From the NCBI RefSeq assembly GCF_001625085.1, contig NZ_BDAW01000022.1, positions 1 to 64,000 on the forward strand: a stretch of DNA of 64,000 nt, written 5' to 3'. The DNA comes from Nocardia acidivorans NBRC 108247 (GTDB lineage: Bacteria > Actinomycetota > Actinomycetes > Mycobacteriales > Mycobacteriaceae). Positions 9,681 to 18,483 of the stretch are shown piece after piece. Numbering within the stretch: the stretch's first letter is position 1; every line of letters begins with the position of its first letter. The notes under the pieces were generated by a model. That model worked only from the letters and a program-made list of their open reading frames with translations. It searched no databases and had not been told where the DNA came from. The translations under genes were made by a program, and so were the position numbers.

Positions 9681-10477
9681 TCACGGCGGCGATTCCCGAC
9701 TCGATCGAAGTGCTGCCCGGCGCGGCGGATTCGCCGGTGATCCTGCACGTCCCGCACTCCTCGCGGGTGATTCCGCCCACCGTTCGCAGCGGAATCATCC
9801 TCGACGACCGGGCGCTGACCCGCGAACTCGACCACATCACCGATGCGCACACCGCTCACCTGGCCGCCACCGCCGCCGCGCTGTCCGCCACGCGCCCCTG
9901 GCAATTCGTGAACCGGCTGTCGCGCCTGGTCATCGACCCGGAACGCTTCCCCGACGAGCGCGAGGAAATGCTCGCCGTCGGCATGGGCGCGGTCTACACC
10001 CGCACCACGCACCGGGACCTGTTGCGCCTCGAGGATTTCGATCCCACGCCGCTCCTGGATCGCTACTTCCACCCGTATGCGCGGGCAATGACCGATGCGG
10101 TCACCGACCGGCTGCGGGCAACCGGCCGCGCGGTGATCATCGATGTGCACTCGTACCCCACCGCCCCCCTGCCCTACGAACTGCACGGCGACGGCGACCG
10201 CCCGCCGATCTGCCTCGGCGTCGACGATTTCCACACCCCACCCGACCTGAAAGCCCATGCCGCAGCGGCCTTCGCCGACTTCGGCGGCATCGGAATCAAC
10301 AGCCCGTTCGCGGGAACCTATGTCCCGCTGGCCCACTACGGCATAGATCGACGCGTCTCCGCGTTGATGGTGGAGATTCGCCGCGACACCTACATGTACG
10401 AGCCCGGTGGTGCGCCGGGACCGGGTCTGGAGCACCTGGCCCGCGCACTGGCTTCCCTGGTCGAGAAGGTGTCGTAA
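9677..10477 (+). CDS. N-formylglutamate amidohydrolase family protein
   Basis: A 266-residue FGase-family hydrolase, which would release formate (or another acyl group) from an amidated amino acid. Family motifs are [11 protein letters not shown] near the N-terminus, [20 protein letters not shown] and IIDVHSYP in the middle, plus a late YVPLAHYG and [10 protein letters not shown]. The metal-binding His and acidic residues are in place. It is coupled to xerC by an ATGA overlap. The substrate is not certain: no hut genes for histidine degradation are nearby. Confidence 0.85.
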   Translation: MITAAIPDSIEVLPGAADSPVILHVPHSSRVIPPTVRSGIILDDRALTRELDHITDAHTAHLAATAAALSATRPWQFVNRLSRLVIDPERFPDEREEMLAVGMGAVYTRTTHRDLLRLEDFDPTPLLDRYFHPYARAMTDAVTDRLRATGRAVIIDVHSYPTAPLPYELHGDGDRPPICLGVDDFHTPPDLKAHAAAAFADFGGIGINSPFAGTYVPLAHYGIDRRVSALMVEIRRDTYMYEPGGAPGPGLEHLARALASLVEKVS

Positions 10478-10527
10478 TCGACGATCTATCGGAGCTCTAT
10501 CGACGAACGGTCGGAGCACGTGCTAGG

Positions 10528-10546
10528 TTTAGTTAGGTAATCCTAA
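10528..10546 (+). promoter_or_regulatory. Iron box (IdeR/DtxR-type operator)
   Basis: The 19 bases match the actinobacterial iron-box consensus (TTAGGTTAGGCTAACCTAA) at about 15 of 19 positions by eye, with the core TTAGG-TAAT-CCTAA intact. It ends 15 bp before the ATG of the siderophore-interacting protein gene and overlaps its probable -10 region. An iron-loaded IdeR dimer pair would be expected to repress transcription there. Confidence 0.75.
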
Positions 10547-10561
10547 TAATGGAGGTGCCCC

Positions 10562-11323
10562 ATGGCTCGCGTCCGTACAACCTTTGTCGTCCAGAACACC
10601 ATCCGCCTCTCGGAGCACCTGATCCGCGTGCACCTCGGCGGCCCCGGCTTCGCAGCCTTCCAGCCCAACGGTTTCACCGACGCCTACGTCAAACTGGCCT
10701 TCCCCGGCGCCGATGGCGACATCATGCGCACCTACACCGTGCGCTCGATCGACCCCGCCGCCCAGGAGATCGCCATCGACTTCGTCTACCACGGTGACGA
10801 GGGCGTAGCCGGTCCCTGGGCCGTCGCCGCCGAACCGGGCGACACCATCGACCTACTCGGCCCCGGCGGCGCCTACGCCCCCCGCGCGGACGCCGACTGG
10901 CACCTGCTCGCCGGCGACGACTCCGCCCTGCCCGCCATAGCCGCCGCGTGCGCCGCCCTTCCCGGCGATGCCGTCGGCCGCGTCTTTGTCGAAGTCTCCG
11001 CCCCCGCGGACGAACTCGCCTTCGTCCACCCCGAGGGCGTGGAACTCACCTGGATCCACCGCGGCGACGCCGATCCCGGCGAACGCCTGGCCGCCGCCGT
11101 CCGCGCCGAACCCTGGCTGGACGGCCAGCCCCACGTATTCATCCACGGCGAAGCACAAGCCGTCATGGACGACCTCCGCCCCTACATCCGCAAGGAACGC
11201 GGCATCACCGCCGAATGGGCATCGATCTCCGGCTACTGGCGTCGCGGCCGCACCGAAGAGGGCTTCCGCCGCTGGAAGTCCGAACTGGCAGAAAGCGAAA
11301 AGGGCACCCCCGCAGGCGTTTAA
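10562..11323 (+). CDS. Siderophore-interacting protein (ViuB-like ferric reductase)
   Basis: A 253-residue cytosolic FAD-dependent reductase that releases iron from imported ferric siderophores. The FAD-binding barrel carries the R-x-Y-T motif (MRTYTVRSID) and GPWAVAAEPGDTI. The C-terminal SIP domain carries PAIAAACAAL and FIHGEAQAVMDDLRPYIRKERG, and ends in ISGYWRRGRTEE, a hallmark of the family. The ATG at 10562 has the strong site GGAGGTG. An iron box overlaps the promoter, so it should be induced by iron lack. M. tuberculosis has the homologue viuB at this same locus. Confidence 0.93.
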   Translation: MARVRTTFVVQNTIRLSEHLIRVHLGGPGFAAFQPNGFTDAYVKLAFPGADGDIMRTYTVRSIDPAAQEIAIDFVYHGDEGVAGPWAVAAEPGDTIDLLGPGGAYAPRADADWHLLAGDDSALPAIAAACAALPGDAVGRVFVEVSAPADELAFVHPEGVELTWIHRGDADPGERLAAAVRAEPWLDGQPHVFIHGEAQAVMDDLRPYIRKERGITAEWASISGYWRRGRTEEGFRRWKSELAESEKGTPAGV

Positions 11324-11385
11324 CGCACACCCCAGCGGCGACCGCGGAATATGTTCGACGAAGCCCCCCGCCACCCGTAGCGTCG

Positions 11386-11778
11386 ATGATCATGACGACC
11401 GAACACCCCGCCGACCTCCCACCCCTGCGCGACCGCCTCCGCACCGCATTACCGGTGGCCATGAAGGCCCGTGATCGAAGCGCCACCGCCGCACTGCGAT
11501 CCGCGCTGGCAGCGATCGACAATGCCGAGGCCGTCGACGCATCGGACGTCACCGCGGGCGCGATCGAGTCCAGCGCAGTCGGATTGGGCACCGCCGAGCG
11601 CGCCCGCCGGGTGTTGACCGAAGCCGATATCGTCTCGATCGTCCGAGCGGAGATAGACGACCGCCGCACCGCCGCAACGGAATACGACGCCCACAGCGGC
11701 GGAGCCGACCGTGCTGAGACATTGCGCGCCGAGGCGAACACCCTGGAGGGTTTCCTCGGTGGGGGAGCAAGAGATTAA
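11386..11778 (+). CDS. GatB/YqeY-domain protein
   Basis: A protein of about 130 residues resembling the YqeY family, the tail domain shared with GatB that is thought to bind tRNA. Visible family features are LRDRLRTALPVAMKARD, ALRSALAAIDNAEAV and ADIVSIVRAEIDDRRTAATEY near the C-terminal half. The start is ATG 11386 or ATG 11392. The C-terminal end (GGGARD) runs into a purine-rich low-GC tract that differs sharply from the gene body, so the end could be altered. It is 62 bp from the upstream gene. Confidence 0.75.
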   Translation: MIMTTEHPADLPPLRDRLRTALPVAMKARDRSATAALRSALAAIDNAEAVDASDVTAGAIESSAVGLGTAERARRVLTEADIVSIVRAEIDDRRTAATEYDAHSGGADRAETLRAEANTLEGFLGGGARD

Positions 11779-11875
11779 AGACCAAAAGATAGAGACGCCA
11801 GGACGAGAAAGAACAAGACCAAAAAGAATTAAGACAGGAAAAACAAGGCAAAGAGGACAAGGCTCAAGGGTCGGG
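11761..11875. other. Purine-rich, low-GC tract
   Basis: About 115 bases on the plus strand are mostly A and G with repeated AAGA, GACC and AAAAG patterns, giving a GC content far below its surroundings. It starts within the last codons of the YqeY gene and has no coding sense in any frame. On the minus strand it reads as a pyrimidine tract, so it may act as a terminator or Rho-type site for the convergent DUF1990 unit, or encode a small RNA; this is inference. Confidence 0.6.
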
Positions 11876-11896
11876 TGTCGCTTTCGTCTTAATCCC

Positions 11897-11962
11897 TCGA
11901 CGTGCATGTAACCACGCGGGGGTCCTCTCGGCGTTTACCACGCCTGATTACATGCACGTCGA
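11897..11962. repeat. Perfect 15-bp inverted repeat with 36-bp spacer
   Basis: The left arm 11897-11911 and right arm 11948-11962 are exact reverse complements (TCGACGTGCATGTAA and its partner). Inside lies a smaller GGCG/CGCC hairpin (11930-11944). Neither arm is followed by a T-run. The rest of 11779-12234 contains no gene I can support. The element could be a protein-binding site, a cruciform, a structured RNA or the ends of a tiny mobile element. Confidence 0.7.
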
Positions 11963-12179
11963 TGTCAACCCGTGGAGGCCCACCTTTTTCAGTGCCGAGG
12001 GCTGGAACGGGCGTTATCGGGCGTACCCGCCCACCTCCAAACGCAACGACAGCCAGTCGACCCGGCTGGAAGTGTGAATGTATTCCCAAGCCCGGGAGCT
12101 AAATCCGGGTACGGCTCCCAGCCCGTCCCCACTGCCTGATCTTCTCTGCCAGCCAGTGCGTACACCGACCAAGTCGACC

Positions 12180-12197
12180 CGACCCACGCATGGGTCG
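12180..12197. terminator. Small hairpin between convergent YqeY and DUF1990 genes
   Basis: A 7-bp stem (12180-12186 with 12191-12197) closes a CGCA loop 38 bp beyond the DUF1990 stop. No T-run follows. Its place between convergent genes makes a terminator role plausible but weakly supported. Confidence 0.35.
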
Positions 12198-12234
12198 GCC
12201 ACCTCTTCTCCCGTACGAACCCGGGGCAATGGTT

Positions 12235-12750
12235 TCAACGAGCCCGAAGCACCCCGATATACCGACGAGCAACCCACCGCTGAACCATCCGAACCACCGG
12301 CCCCCCGATCCTGGTATACCAAGCCCCCGCCCGCGAAAACGCAGCAACCACCCCGTACACCGAGTCATCCCCAGCGTCGTACTCGACCGCGAACAACTCC
12401 TCCCCAATCTCCGGATGCCCGGGCAGCGTCCCATACGCGAACCCCCGCCGATCGCTTTCCTCCACCACATACACCACCCGGCACGGCGCGGTGATCCGGA
12501 TCGGCCCCACCCCGAGACGAACGGTCAATTCGGTGCCCGGCTCGGCCGTAGCCGTACTGGCCCAGGCGAAAATACCCGTCCCACGCTGCATTTCGTAGCC
12601 GAGAATCTGCGCCCCCGCCCGGTCAAACAACGCTCGCCCCGAACCGATGCGGAGCCGAAGCCGGAAATGGTGGTAGCCCGGCGGGAAGTCACCCGCGGTG
12701 GCTCCGACCTCGGAGTACGTGAACGGAGCCGAAGCGGTTTCGTGCGACAT
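12235..12750 (-). CDS. DUF1990 family protein
   Basis: A protein of about 171 residues matching the actinobacterial and plant DUF1990 family. Recognisable parts are FTYSEVGATAG, PPGYHHFRLRLRIGSGRALFDRAGAQILGYEMQRG in pieces, and GFAYGTLPGHPEIGEELFAVEY with the late conserved AAFSRAGAWYTRIGGPVVRMVQ. Function unknown; no signal peptide. The ATG at 12750 has AGGATGAAGG upstream, but an ATG at 12780 overlaps the stop of the M23 peptidase gene (ATGA), so a 181-residue form made by translational coupling is equally possible. Confidence 0.85.
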   Translation of the reverse strand: MSHETASAPFTYSEVGATAGDFPPGYHHFRLRLRIGSGRALFDRAGAQILGYEMQRGTGIFAWASTATAEPGTELTVRLGVGPIRITAPCRVVYVVEESDRRGFAYGTLPGHPEIGEELFAVEYDAGDDSVYGVVAAFSRAGAWYTRIGGPVVRMVQRWVARRYIGVLRAR

Positions 12751-12776
12751 GCCTTCATCCTGGCCCCACCCGCTCA

Positions 12777-13289
12777 TCATCCGACGGTCGACTCCAGAGG
12801 TTTGAGTCGAATCGGCGTCTGATGAATCAGTCCCAGTGGATTCAGATACTCACGGCCCCGCCGCACCCCCCAATGCAGGCAGGCGCTGACCGGGCACCCC
12901 GCATGCCCGCGATCCAGCGTCCCGATCTCCGTGCCACGATTCACCCTGCGCCCCACCGGAATTGAGGACGTCACCGGCTCGTAGGTGGTGCGCAGCCCGC
13001 CCGGATGATCGATGGACAGCACCGGTTTACCCGCGACCGTCCCCACGAAGACCACCGTCCCGCCACCCGCGGCCAGCACCTGCTGTCCGGCCGAACCGGC
13101 CAGGTCCACCCCGCGATGCCCCGGCAGCCAGTTCTGCTCCGGTTTGTCGAACGCGCGCACCACTGCGGGGCGCGGCCGTAGCGGCCAGTCGAATCCGTCC
13201 GATGCTGCCGGGCATTCCGGTGCGAACAGCAGCGGCCCGAGCAGCAGTACGGGCAACCAGCCGAGGGCGATCGACACGATCAGGCGCAT
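12777..13289 (-). CDS. Secreted M23 (LytM-type) peptidase-like protein
   Basis: A 170-residue exported protein with an N-terminal signal peptide (hydrophobic residues 3-22) and an M23 domain. The zinc-ligand motifs are HRGVDLAG (about residues 58-65) and HWGVRRG (about 139-145). It should act on peptidoglycan peptides or as a regulator of a hydrolase. M. tuberculosis has the same gene type (Rv2891) next to rpsB in the opposite direction, as here. It is followed by the coupled DUF1990 gene. Confidence 0.9.
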   Translation of the reverse strand: MRLIVSIALGWLPVLLLGPLLFAPECPAASDGFDWPLRPRPAVVRAFDKPEQNWLPGHRGVDLAGSAGQQVLAAGGGTVVFVGTVAGKPVLSIDHPGGLRTTYEPVTSSIPVGRRVNRGTEIGTLDRGHAGCPVSACLHWGVRRGREYLNPLGLIHQTPIRLKPLESTVG

Positions 13290-13444
13290 GCGTTCACTGT
13301 GCGCGTTCGCCCCTTGCCCCCGACTACCGTGAGAGGCGAATGTGGATAGCCCCGCGATGTGAATACCGCATGGTTGAAACCCTCGAAAGTGCCTCTAACC
13401 GGCGTTGTTCAACAGCTCGCCGGTAGCGGAGAAGGAGAACGCCG

Positions 13445-13879
13445 ATGGGCTCCGCCGACCCGTCCGGAAATCCCGCGAAGTCGGACGAGACCGCTGTGGA
13501 CCGGGAGATCGCCGCGGCCGAGGCTCGGGTCGAACAGCTCATCGAGGTCGAGGAACAGGAGCTCGACTACCGCTTCACCCTCGCCAACGAACGCACCTTC
13601 CTGGCCTGGATGCGCACGGCGCTCGGCCTGCTCGCCGGTGGTGTGGCGGTGCATGAGCTCGTGAAACCCTTCCGCCCTCACGGAGTTCGCTCGGCGGTTG
13701 CCGTCAGCTGCATCGTGCTCGCCTGTGTGATCGCGCTCGGCGCGTACGGCCGCTGGCGGCATGTGCAGGCGGCGATGGAGCGCGGCGGCACGCTCCCGCG
13801 CACCCTCATGGTCCCCATCCTGGCCGGCGGCATCGCGGTGATCGCGGTGCTGGCGGGCATCGGCCTGCTGCTGTCGTGA
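13445..13879 (+). CDS. DUF202 (YidH-type) membrane protein
   Basis: A 144-residue inner-membrane protein. The first 45 residues are charged and probably cytosolic. The DUF202 motif LANERTFLAWMRTALGLLAGGVAVHE follows, then three membrane segments in all (about residues 56-74, 84-103 and 120-142). The ATG at 13445 is preceded by GGAGAAGGAGAA. Its last four bases overlap the start of a second DUF202 gene (GTGA), so the two are translationally coupled and probably form a complex. Function unknown. Confidence 0.88.
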   Translation: MGSADPSGNPAKSDETAVDREIAAAEARVEQLIEVEEQELDYRFTLANERTFLAWMRTALGLLAGGVAVHELVKPFRPHGVRSAVAVSCIVLACVIALGAYGRWRHVQAAMERGGTLPRTLMVPILAGGIAVIAVLAGIGLLLS

Positions 13880-14196
13880 CCGGTCCGGGGGCGGGTCTGG
13901 CCGCCGAGCGCACCGCCCTGGCTTGGCGTCGCACCGCCATCGCGGCGATGGCCGATGCGGTGCTGTTTCTCAAGGCCGGTTTCGACAGTGATCGGCGTCC
14001 GGTCACGGTGGCTGAATTCTTCGCCTGTATCGCATTGTTGTTGGTCGCGGCGGTGTGCGTGCGTCGCGGTCAAGTCCTGCATTCACATCGCGAGGGCGAC
14101 TGGAACAATGGTGCGCGAGGCATTCGCGCGGTAGCGGTCTCGGTGTCGGCCGTCGCGGTGCTGCTCGCGGTCGAATACGCCGTCCTGGGAAAGTGA
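13876..14196 (+). CDS. Second DUF202 family membrane protein
   Basis: A 106-residue protein with the shorter DUF202 signature LAAERTALAWRRTAIA followed by three hydrophobic segments (about residues 22-38, 46-62 and 82-102). It starts with GTG inside the stop of the preceding DUF202 gene. Such adjacent long-plus-short pairs are common in actinobacteria and suggest a hetero-oligomer. No enzymatic residues are visible. Confidence 0.85.
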   Translation: MTGPGAGLAAERTALAWRRTAIAAMADAVLFLKAGFDSDRRPVTVAEFFACIALLLVAAVCVRRGQVLHSHREGDWNNGARGIRAVAVSVSAVAVLLAVEYAVLGK

Positions 14197-14421
14197 TTAT
14201 CCCCAGGCCAGCGCCCTGTCGCAGGGCCGATTTCGGTCCTGGATGACGGCACCGTAAACTGATCCAGCGGTTTGCTTTTACGCAACCCGACTTCGCGCGC
14301 CCACATCGACGGTCGTCGGCTGGTCCCCCAGATTTCTTGTGGAGGTTCCGGTGGCCGTGGGCGCCAGGGCAGAGATCGCCGATCCCTGCGTCAACCAGCA
14401 ATGAAAGGTAGTTACGGGGCC

Positions 14422-15282
14422 ATGCCTGTCGTAACAATGAGGCAGCTGCTCGACAGCGGCGCGCACTTCGGACACCAGACCCGTCGTTGGAACCCGAAGA
14501 TGAAGCGTTTCATCTTCACCGACCGCAACGGCATCTACATCATCGATCTGCAGCAGACGCTGACCTACATCGACAAGGCCTACGAGTTCGTCAAGGAGAC
14601 TGTCGCCCACGGTGGCACCGTCCTCTTCGTCGGTACCAAGAAGCAGGCCCAGGAGTCGATCGCGGCCGAGGCCACTCGCGTCGGTATGCCCTACGTGAAC
14701 CAGCGCTGGCTGGGCGGCATGCTCACCAACTTCGGCACCGTGCACAAGCGCCTTCAGCGTATGAAGGAGCTCGAGGCCATGGAGCAGACCGGTGGCTTCG
14801 AGGGTCGCACCAAGAAGGAAATCCTCATGCTGACGCGTGAGAAGAACAAGCTCGAGCGCACCCTGGGCGGCATCCGGGACATGGCCAAGGTGCCTTCGGC
14901 CATCTGGGTTGTCGACACCAACAAGGAGCACATCGCCGTCGGTGAGGCTCGCAAGCTGAACATCCCGGTCATCGCGATCCTGGACACCAACTGCGATCCC
15001 GACCTGGTCGACTACCCGATCCCGGGTAACGACGACGCGATCCGTTCGGCCGCGCTGCTCACCCGCGTGGTGGCGTCCGCCGTCGCCGAGGGTGTGCAGG
15101 CTCGTGCCGCGCGCGCCGGTGGCGACTCCAAGCCCGAGGCCGCCGAGCCGCTGGCCGAGTGGGAGCAGGAACTGCTGTCGTCGGCCACCCCGGCCGCCGA
15201 GGCCGAGGCTCCTGCCGTCGAGACCGCCGCTGAGGCCGCGGTTGCCGAGGTTCCCCCGGCTTCCACCCCGGCTGATTTCTGA
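14422..15282 (+). CDS. rpsB: 30S ribosomal protein S2
   Basis: A 286-residue small-subunit protein. The family body is complete: [43 protein letters not shown] and [16 protein letters not shown]. The C-terminal 50 residues are Ala/Glu-rich and actinobacterial. The ATG at 14422 is taken because [10 protein letters not shown] is the usual start; an in-frame ATG at 14401 would add seven residues. The 225-bp leader (14197-14421) has a likely -10 (TAAACT near 14254) and is long enough for autoregulation by S2. It forms an operon with tsf. Confidence 0.97.
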   Translation: MPVVTMRQLLDSGAHFGHQTRRWNPKMKRFIFTDRNGIYIIDLQQTLTYIDKAYEFVKETVAHGGTVLFVGTKKQAQESIAAEATRVGMPYVNQRWLGGMLTNFGTVHKRLQRMKELEAMEQTGGFEGRTKKEILMLTREKNKLERTLGGIRDMAKVPSAIWVVDTNKEHIAVGEARKLNIPVIAILDTNCDPDLVDYPIPGNDDAIRSAALLTRVVASAVAEGVQARAARAGGDSKPEAAEPLAEWEQELLSSATPAAEAEAPAVETAAEAAVAEVPPASTPADF

Positions 15283-15385
15283 GTCGCGTCCTAACGACGT
15301 TCGTTCACCCTGCCGCCCCTTCCCGTTCGGAAGCGGGCGGCAAGGTGTGACCACCACAGACCAACACTGAGGAGGCTCGCCCAAC

Positions 15386-16210
15386 ATGGCGAACTACACC
15401 GCCGCTGACGTGAAGAAGCTTCGCGACCTCACCGGCTCCGGCATGATGGACTGCAAGCGGGCGCTCGAGGAGACCGACGGCGACTTCGAGAAGGCCGTCG
15501 AGATCCTGCGCATCAAGGGCGCCAAGGACGTCGGCAAGCGCGCTGAGCGCGCCACCGCCGAAGGTCTGGTCACCGCCCTCGACGGCGTGCTGATCGAGAT
15601 CAACTCCGAGACCGACTTCGTCGCCAAGAACGCGGAGTTCCAGGAGCTGGCCAACGCTGTCGTCGCGGCTGCCGCGAAGGCTCGTCCGGCCGACCTGGAC
15701 GCACTCAAGGCTGTCGACCTGGGCGGCAAGACCGCCGATCAGGCCGTGCAGGAGCTGGCCGCCAAGATCGGCGAGAAGCTCGAGCTGCGTCGCGTCGTCT
15801 CCTACGACGGCCCCGTCGCGACCTACCTGCACAAGCGTGCCACCGATCTGCCCCCCGCCGTCGGCGTGCTGGTGCAGTACACCGGTGACAGCGAAGCCGC
15901 CGCCGAGGCTGCCCGCGCCGCCGCCATGCAGGTCGCCGCGCTCAAGGCCAAGTACGTCACCCGCGAAGAGGTCCCCGCCGACCTCGTCGAGAAGGAGCGT
16001 TCGATCGCCGAGGCGACCGCTCGCGAAGAGGGCAAGCCCGAGGCCGCCCTCCCGAAGATCACCGAAGGTCGCGTCAACGGCTTCTACAAGGACGTCGTCC
16101 TGCTGGAGCAGCCGTCGGTCACCGACAGCAAGAAGACCGTGAAGCAGCTCCTGGACGAAGCCGGTGCCGTCGTCACCGCCTTCTCCCGCTTCGAGGTCGG
16201 CCAGGCGTAA
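15386..16210 (+). CDS. tsf: Elongation factor Ts
   Basis: A 274-residue guanine-nucleotide exchange factor for EF-Tu. The UBA-like N-terminus ([21 protein letters not shown]) and the EF-Tu-contacting TDFVAKN motif (about residues 73-79) are intact. The ATG follows a GAGGAGG ribosome site. It lies 103 bp after rpsB and ends at a strong terminator. Confidence 0.97.
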   Translation: MANYTAADVKKLRDLTGSGMMDCKRALEETDGDFEKAVEILRIKGAKDVGKRAERATAEGLVTALDGVLIEINSETDFVAKNAEFQELANAVVAAAAKARPADLDALKAVDLGGKTADQAVQELAAKIGEKLELRRVVSYDGPVATYLHKRATDLPPAVGVLVQYTGDSEAAAEAARAAAMQVAALKAKYVTREEVPADLVEKERSIAEATAREEGKPEAALPKITEGRVNGFYKDVVLLEQPSVTDSKKTVKQLLDEAGAVVTAFSRFEVGQA

Positions 16211-16227
16211 TTCGCCTGCCAAACCCC

Positions 16228-16272
16228 AAAAGGCCCCTCGCCCATCGGATTCCGATGAGTGAGGGGCCTTTT
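16228..16272 (+). terminator. Terminator after rpsB-tsf
   Basis: A 12-bp stem (16228-16239 with 16261-16272) ends in TTTTGT, with an inner CATCGG/CCGATG hairpin. It is a textbook rho-independent structure 18 bp after the tsf stop; A-run and T-run on the two sides also make it usable from the minus strand. Confidence 0.9.
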
Positions 16273-16335
16273 GTCATGCATACTCCCGGTGCCCGTACCG
16301 CGCCGGCGCGCGGCGGTGGTTCCGTCCGGTTTTTG

Positions 16336-16575
16336 TCAGCCTATGGGCCCGCAGATCATTGCCAGGGGGTTGCAGCTGGTGCTTCCGCTGGTGAGATACG
16401 TGAGGACCTTGTCCAGGAAGTAGGTCCCGCTGCCGGTGCTCGCGCTTCCGGTGGGTGAGGTGGCGACTGTTTGGGGGGAGGGGTCGGCGGCGGCTTGCCC
16501 GGCGGTAGTGATCAGTGTGGCGGCGAGGGCGGCGGCGGCGAAGGCGGTTCGGATGGTTCGGTTTTGGAGGATCAT
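16336..16575 (-). CDS. Small secreted protein of unknown function
   Basis: About 79 residues from the ATG at 16575. A signal peptide (RTIRTAFAAAALAATLITTA) ends at an Ala-x-Ala site near residue 29. The mature part is about 50 residues, Ser/Thr/Gly-rich, with two Cys (SCNPLAMIC) near the C-terminus that could form a disulfide. A longer start at 16605 or 16668 is possible. I do not recognise the family. It points towards the tsf terminator. Confidence 0.55.
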   Translation of the reverse strand: MILQNRTIRTAFAAAALAATLITTAGQAAADPSPQTVATSPTGSASTGSGTYFLDKVLTYLTSGSTSCNPLAMICGPIG

Positions 16576-16586
16576 GGGTCGCGATC

Positions 16587-17205
16587 CTATTCGAAATGGT
16601 CGCATTTCTGACTGGTTCGCCGGCCCATAGTTTCCCGGGCTGGATATATGAGAAACATTGCGGTACAAGAGCTTTGGGTCACTCCGCAGAACGGTTCCGG
16701 AGGTGTGAGCTGGTGGATGTCGTGCACCGGGCGCGGCTCGCCGATCAGATCCGGGGTGGCTTCGCCTGAGAGCAGCAGCTCGCTGAGTTCGGCGAAGTAC
16801 TTCTCATGGCCCGATGGGGTGGCCAGGAAGAGCCTCTTGGCCGTGGATGTGCCCGGGTTGTGGAAGGCGTGCGGGCAGCCCGCCGGGACGTGCGTGAAAG
16901 CGCCTGGGCCGCCGCGGAATACGGTCATACCGTCTTCGGCCTGCCAGGTGGTCCAGTCGCCGACGGGGTCGGCGGCGGGGGTAGAAGGCCAGCAGGTCGA
17001 GTTCGCCTTCGGCGACGTAGAAGATCTCCTCGGCGTGGCCGTGCCGGTGGGCGCCCACGTCGAAGCCGGGCGGGACCTCGGCTTCGAAGGCGGACCAGAT
17101 GTCGGAGCCGTCCGCGCCCACCTCGAGGGTCATGGTGGGCTGAACCTTCTCGCTCGCCCCGGTTGGCAGCAGTAGGCCGATGCTGGCCAGCAGTCCGTCG
17201 GTCAT
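16587..17205 (-). pseudogene. Cupin-domain protein, frameshifted
   Basis: Two overlapping minus-strand frames make one cupin protein. The N-terminal part starts at ATG 17205 and carries the metal motif HRHGHAEEIFYVAEGELDLLAFYP. The C-terminal part, in the other frame, continues with DWTTWQAEDG, GPGAFTHVPAGCPHAFHNPG (cupin motif 2) and LFLATPSGHEKYF. The switch lies at the five-base run of G on the plus strand (16977-16981): removing one base restores a single reading frame of about 205 residues. It is therefore either a recent pseudogene or a homopolymer sequencing error. Unknown substrate. Confidence 0.75.
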
Positions 17206-17265
17206 GGTGGCTCCTCAGAGTTCCAGTCGTGCCGCTCTTCGGCCGCGACCGCCTCGAGGCTGATA

Positions 17266-17578
17266 TTGCCCCCCGACGTCATGGTTCAGCATCGGGAAGA
17301 CGCCGTGGACGCCTTCCAGGGCCTGGTCGCCGATCTGAGCGACGCCAGTCCGGAATTCCGGCGCTGGTTGGTGGTCGGAGTACCCGATTCGCCGTTTCCG
17401 TCCCAGCAGCATCGCCGTCGAGCACGAGCTGGAGCTCTTCCAATTGCGCCCGGTGGAGAACCCGAGCCTGCTCATGGTGGTGCGGGTTCCGACCGGGGAG
17501 ATCGCGACCGCGCGCATCGCGACTCTGCTGGCCGGTGCGCGGGTTTCGCCGAATGTCACGAATTCGGGCACGGTATAG
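17266..17578 (+). pseudogene. Remnant of an MmyB-type transcriptional regulator (ligand-binding part)
   Basis: The plus strand encodes pieces of the C-terminal domain of XRE/MmyB-like regulators. Frame 1 gives EDAVDAFQGLVADLSDASPEFRRW. A one-base insertion near 17364-17371 shifts the rest into another frame, WWSEYPIRRFRPSSIAVE, then ELELFQLRPVENPSLLMVVR and PTGEIATARIATLLAG up to a TAG at 17576. The helix-turn-helix half is missing. It lies between the broken cupin gene and pyrH, in a region that looks decayed. Confidence 0.6.
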
Positions 17579-17712
17579 AGGGTCGCCGCACCGTCGTACC
17601 CGCGCGTGGTGCAGGATAGACAGAAGTTTGTTGCCGTCCCGTGTGGATTCCTGCGCCGGGATGGTCTTTTCATGTGCGTGGTTACGCATCACCGCCGAGG
17701 ACAAGGAGACCG

Positions 17713-18447
17713 ATGACGGACCCGGATACGGCCCCCGACCGCAAGGGCTATCGCCGAGTGCTCCTCAAGCTGGGTGGCGAGATGTTCGGTGGTGGCAAGG
17801 TCGGTCTCGATCCCGATGTCGTGCAGGCGGTTGCCGAGCAGATCGCCGAGGTCGTCGAGGATGGTGTCCAGGTCGCCGTGGTCATCGGTGGCGGCAATTT
17901 CTTCCGCGGTGCGGAGCTCGAGGAGCGCGGGATGGAACGCGCCCGCTCCGATTACATGGGCATGCTCGGCACCGTGATGAACAGTCTTGCGCTGCAAGAC
18001 TTTCTGCAGAAGCAGGGCATCGACACCCGCGTGCAGACCGCCATCACCATGGGTCAGGTCGCCGAACCGTATCTTCCGTTGCGCGCCAAGCGGCATCTGG
18101 AGAAGGGCCGCGTGGTGATCTTCGGTGCGGGGATGGGCATGCCGTACTTCTCCACCGACACCACCGCCGCGCAGCGCGCGCTGGAGATCGGCGCGGAGGT
18201 GGTGTTGATGGCCAAGGCCGTCGACGGTGTCTTCAATGCCGATCCGCGCGAGGATCCCAATGCCACCATGTTCACCGAGATCACCCATAAAGAGGTGCTC
18301 GAACAGGGTTTGAAGGTGGCCGACGCCACCGCGTTCAGCTTGTGTATGGACAACCAGATGCCGATGCTGGTGTTCAATTTGTTGACGAAGGGCAATATCG
18401 CCCGTGCGGTCGCCGGTGAGAAGATCGGCACGCTGGTCCGTTCGTGA
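17713..18447 (+). CDS. pyrH: UMP kinase
   Basis: Phosphorylates UMP to UDP in pyrimidine nucleotide synthesis; hexameric and cytosolic. The amino-acid kinase fold is intact at 244 residues: [41 protein letters not shown] and [15 protein letters not shown]. The ATG at 17713 follows AAGGAGACC. It is 36 bp ahead of frr and forms the usual pyrH-frr-cdsA order. Confidence 0.97.
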   Translation: MTDPDTAPDRKGYRRVLLKLGGEMFGGGKVGLDPDVVQAVAEQIAEVVEDGVQVAVVIGGGNFFRGAELEERGMERARSDYMGMLGTVMNSLALQDFLQKQGIDTRVQTAITMGQVAEPYLPLRAKRHLEKGRVVIFGAGMGMPYFSTDTTAAQRALEIGAEVVLMAKAVDGVFNADPREDPNATMFTEITHKEVLEQGLKVADATAFSLCMDNQMPMLVFNLLTKGNIARAVAGEKIGTLVRS

Positions 18448-18483
18448 CCACCGAAGAACGAATGACGCTGTGGAGGAAACGCC

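Noticed and set aside
11889-12494. Short frames on both strands between the YqeY and DUF1990 genes
   Set aside because: No ribosome sites, no family resemblance, and they run through the inverted repeat and hairpins.
16806-18290. Plus-strand frame of 494 codons over the tsf-pyrH gap
   Set aside because: Crosses the cupin gene antisense and runs into pyrH out of frame; Arg/Gly-rich with no motif. The pyrH frame is the real one.
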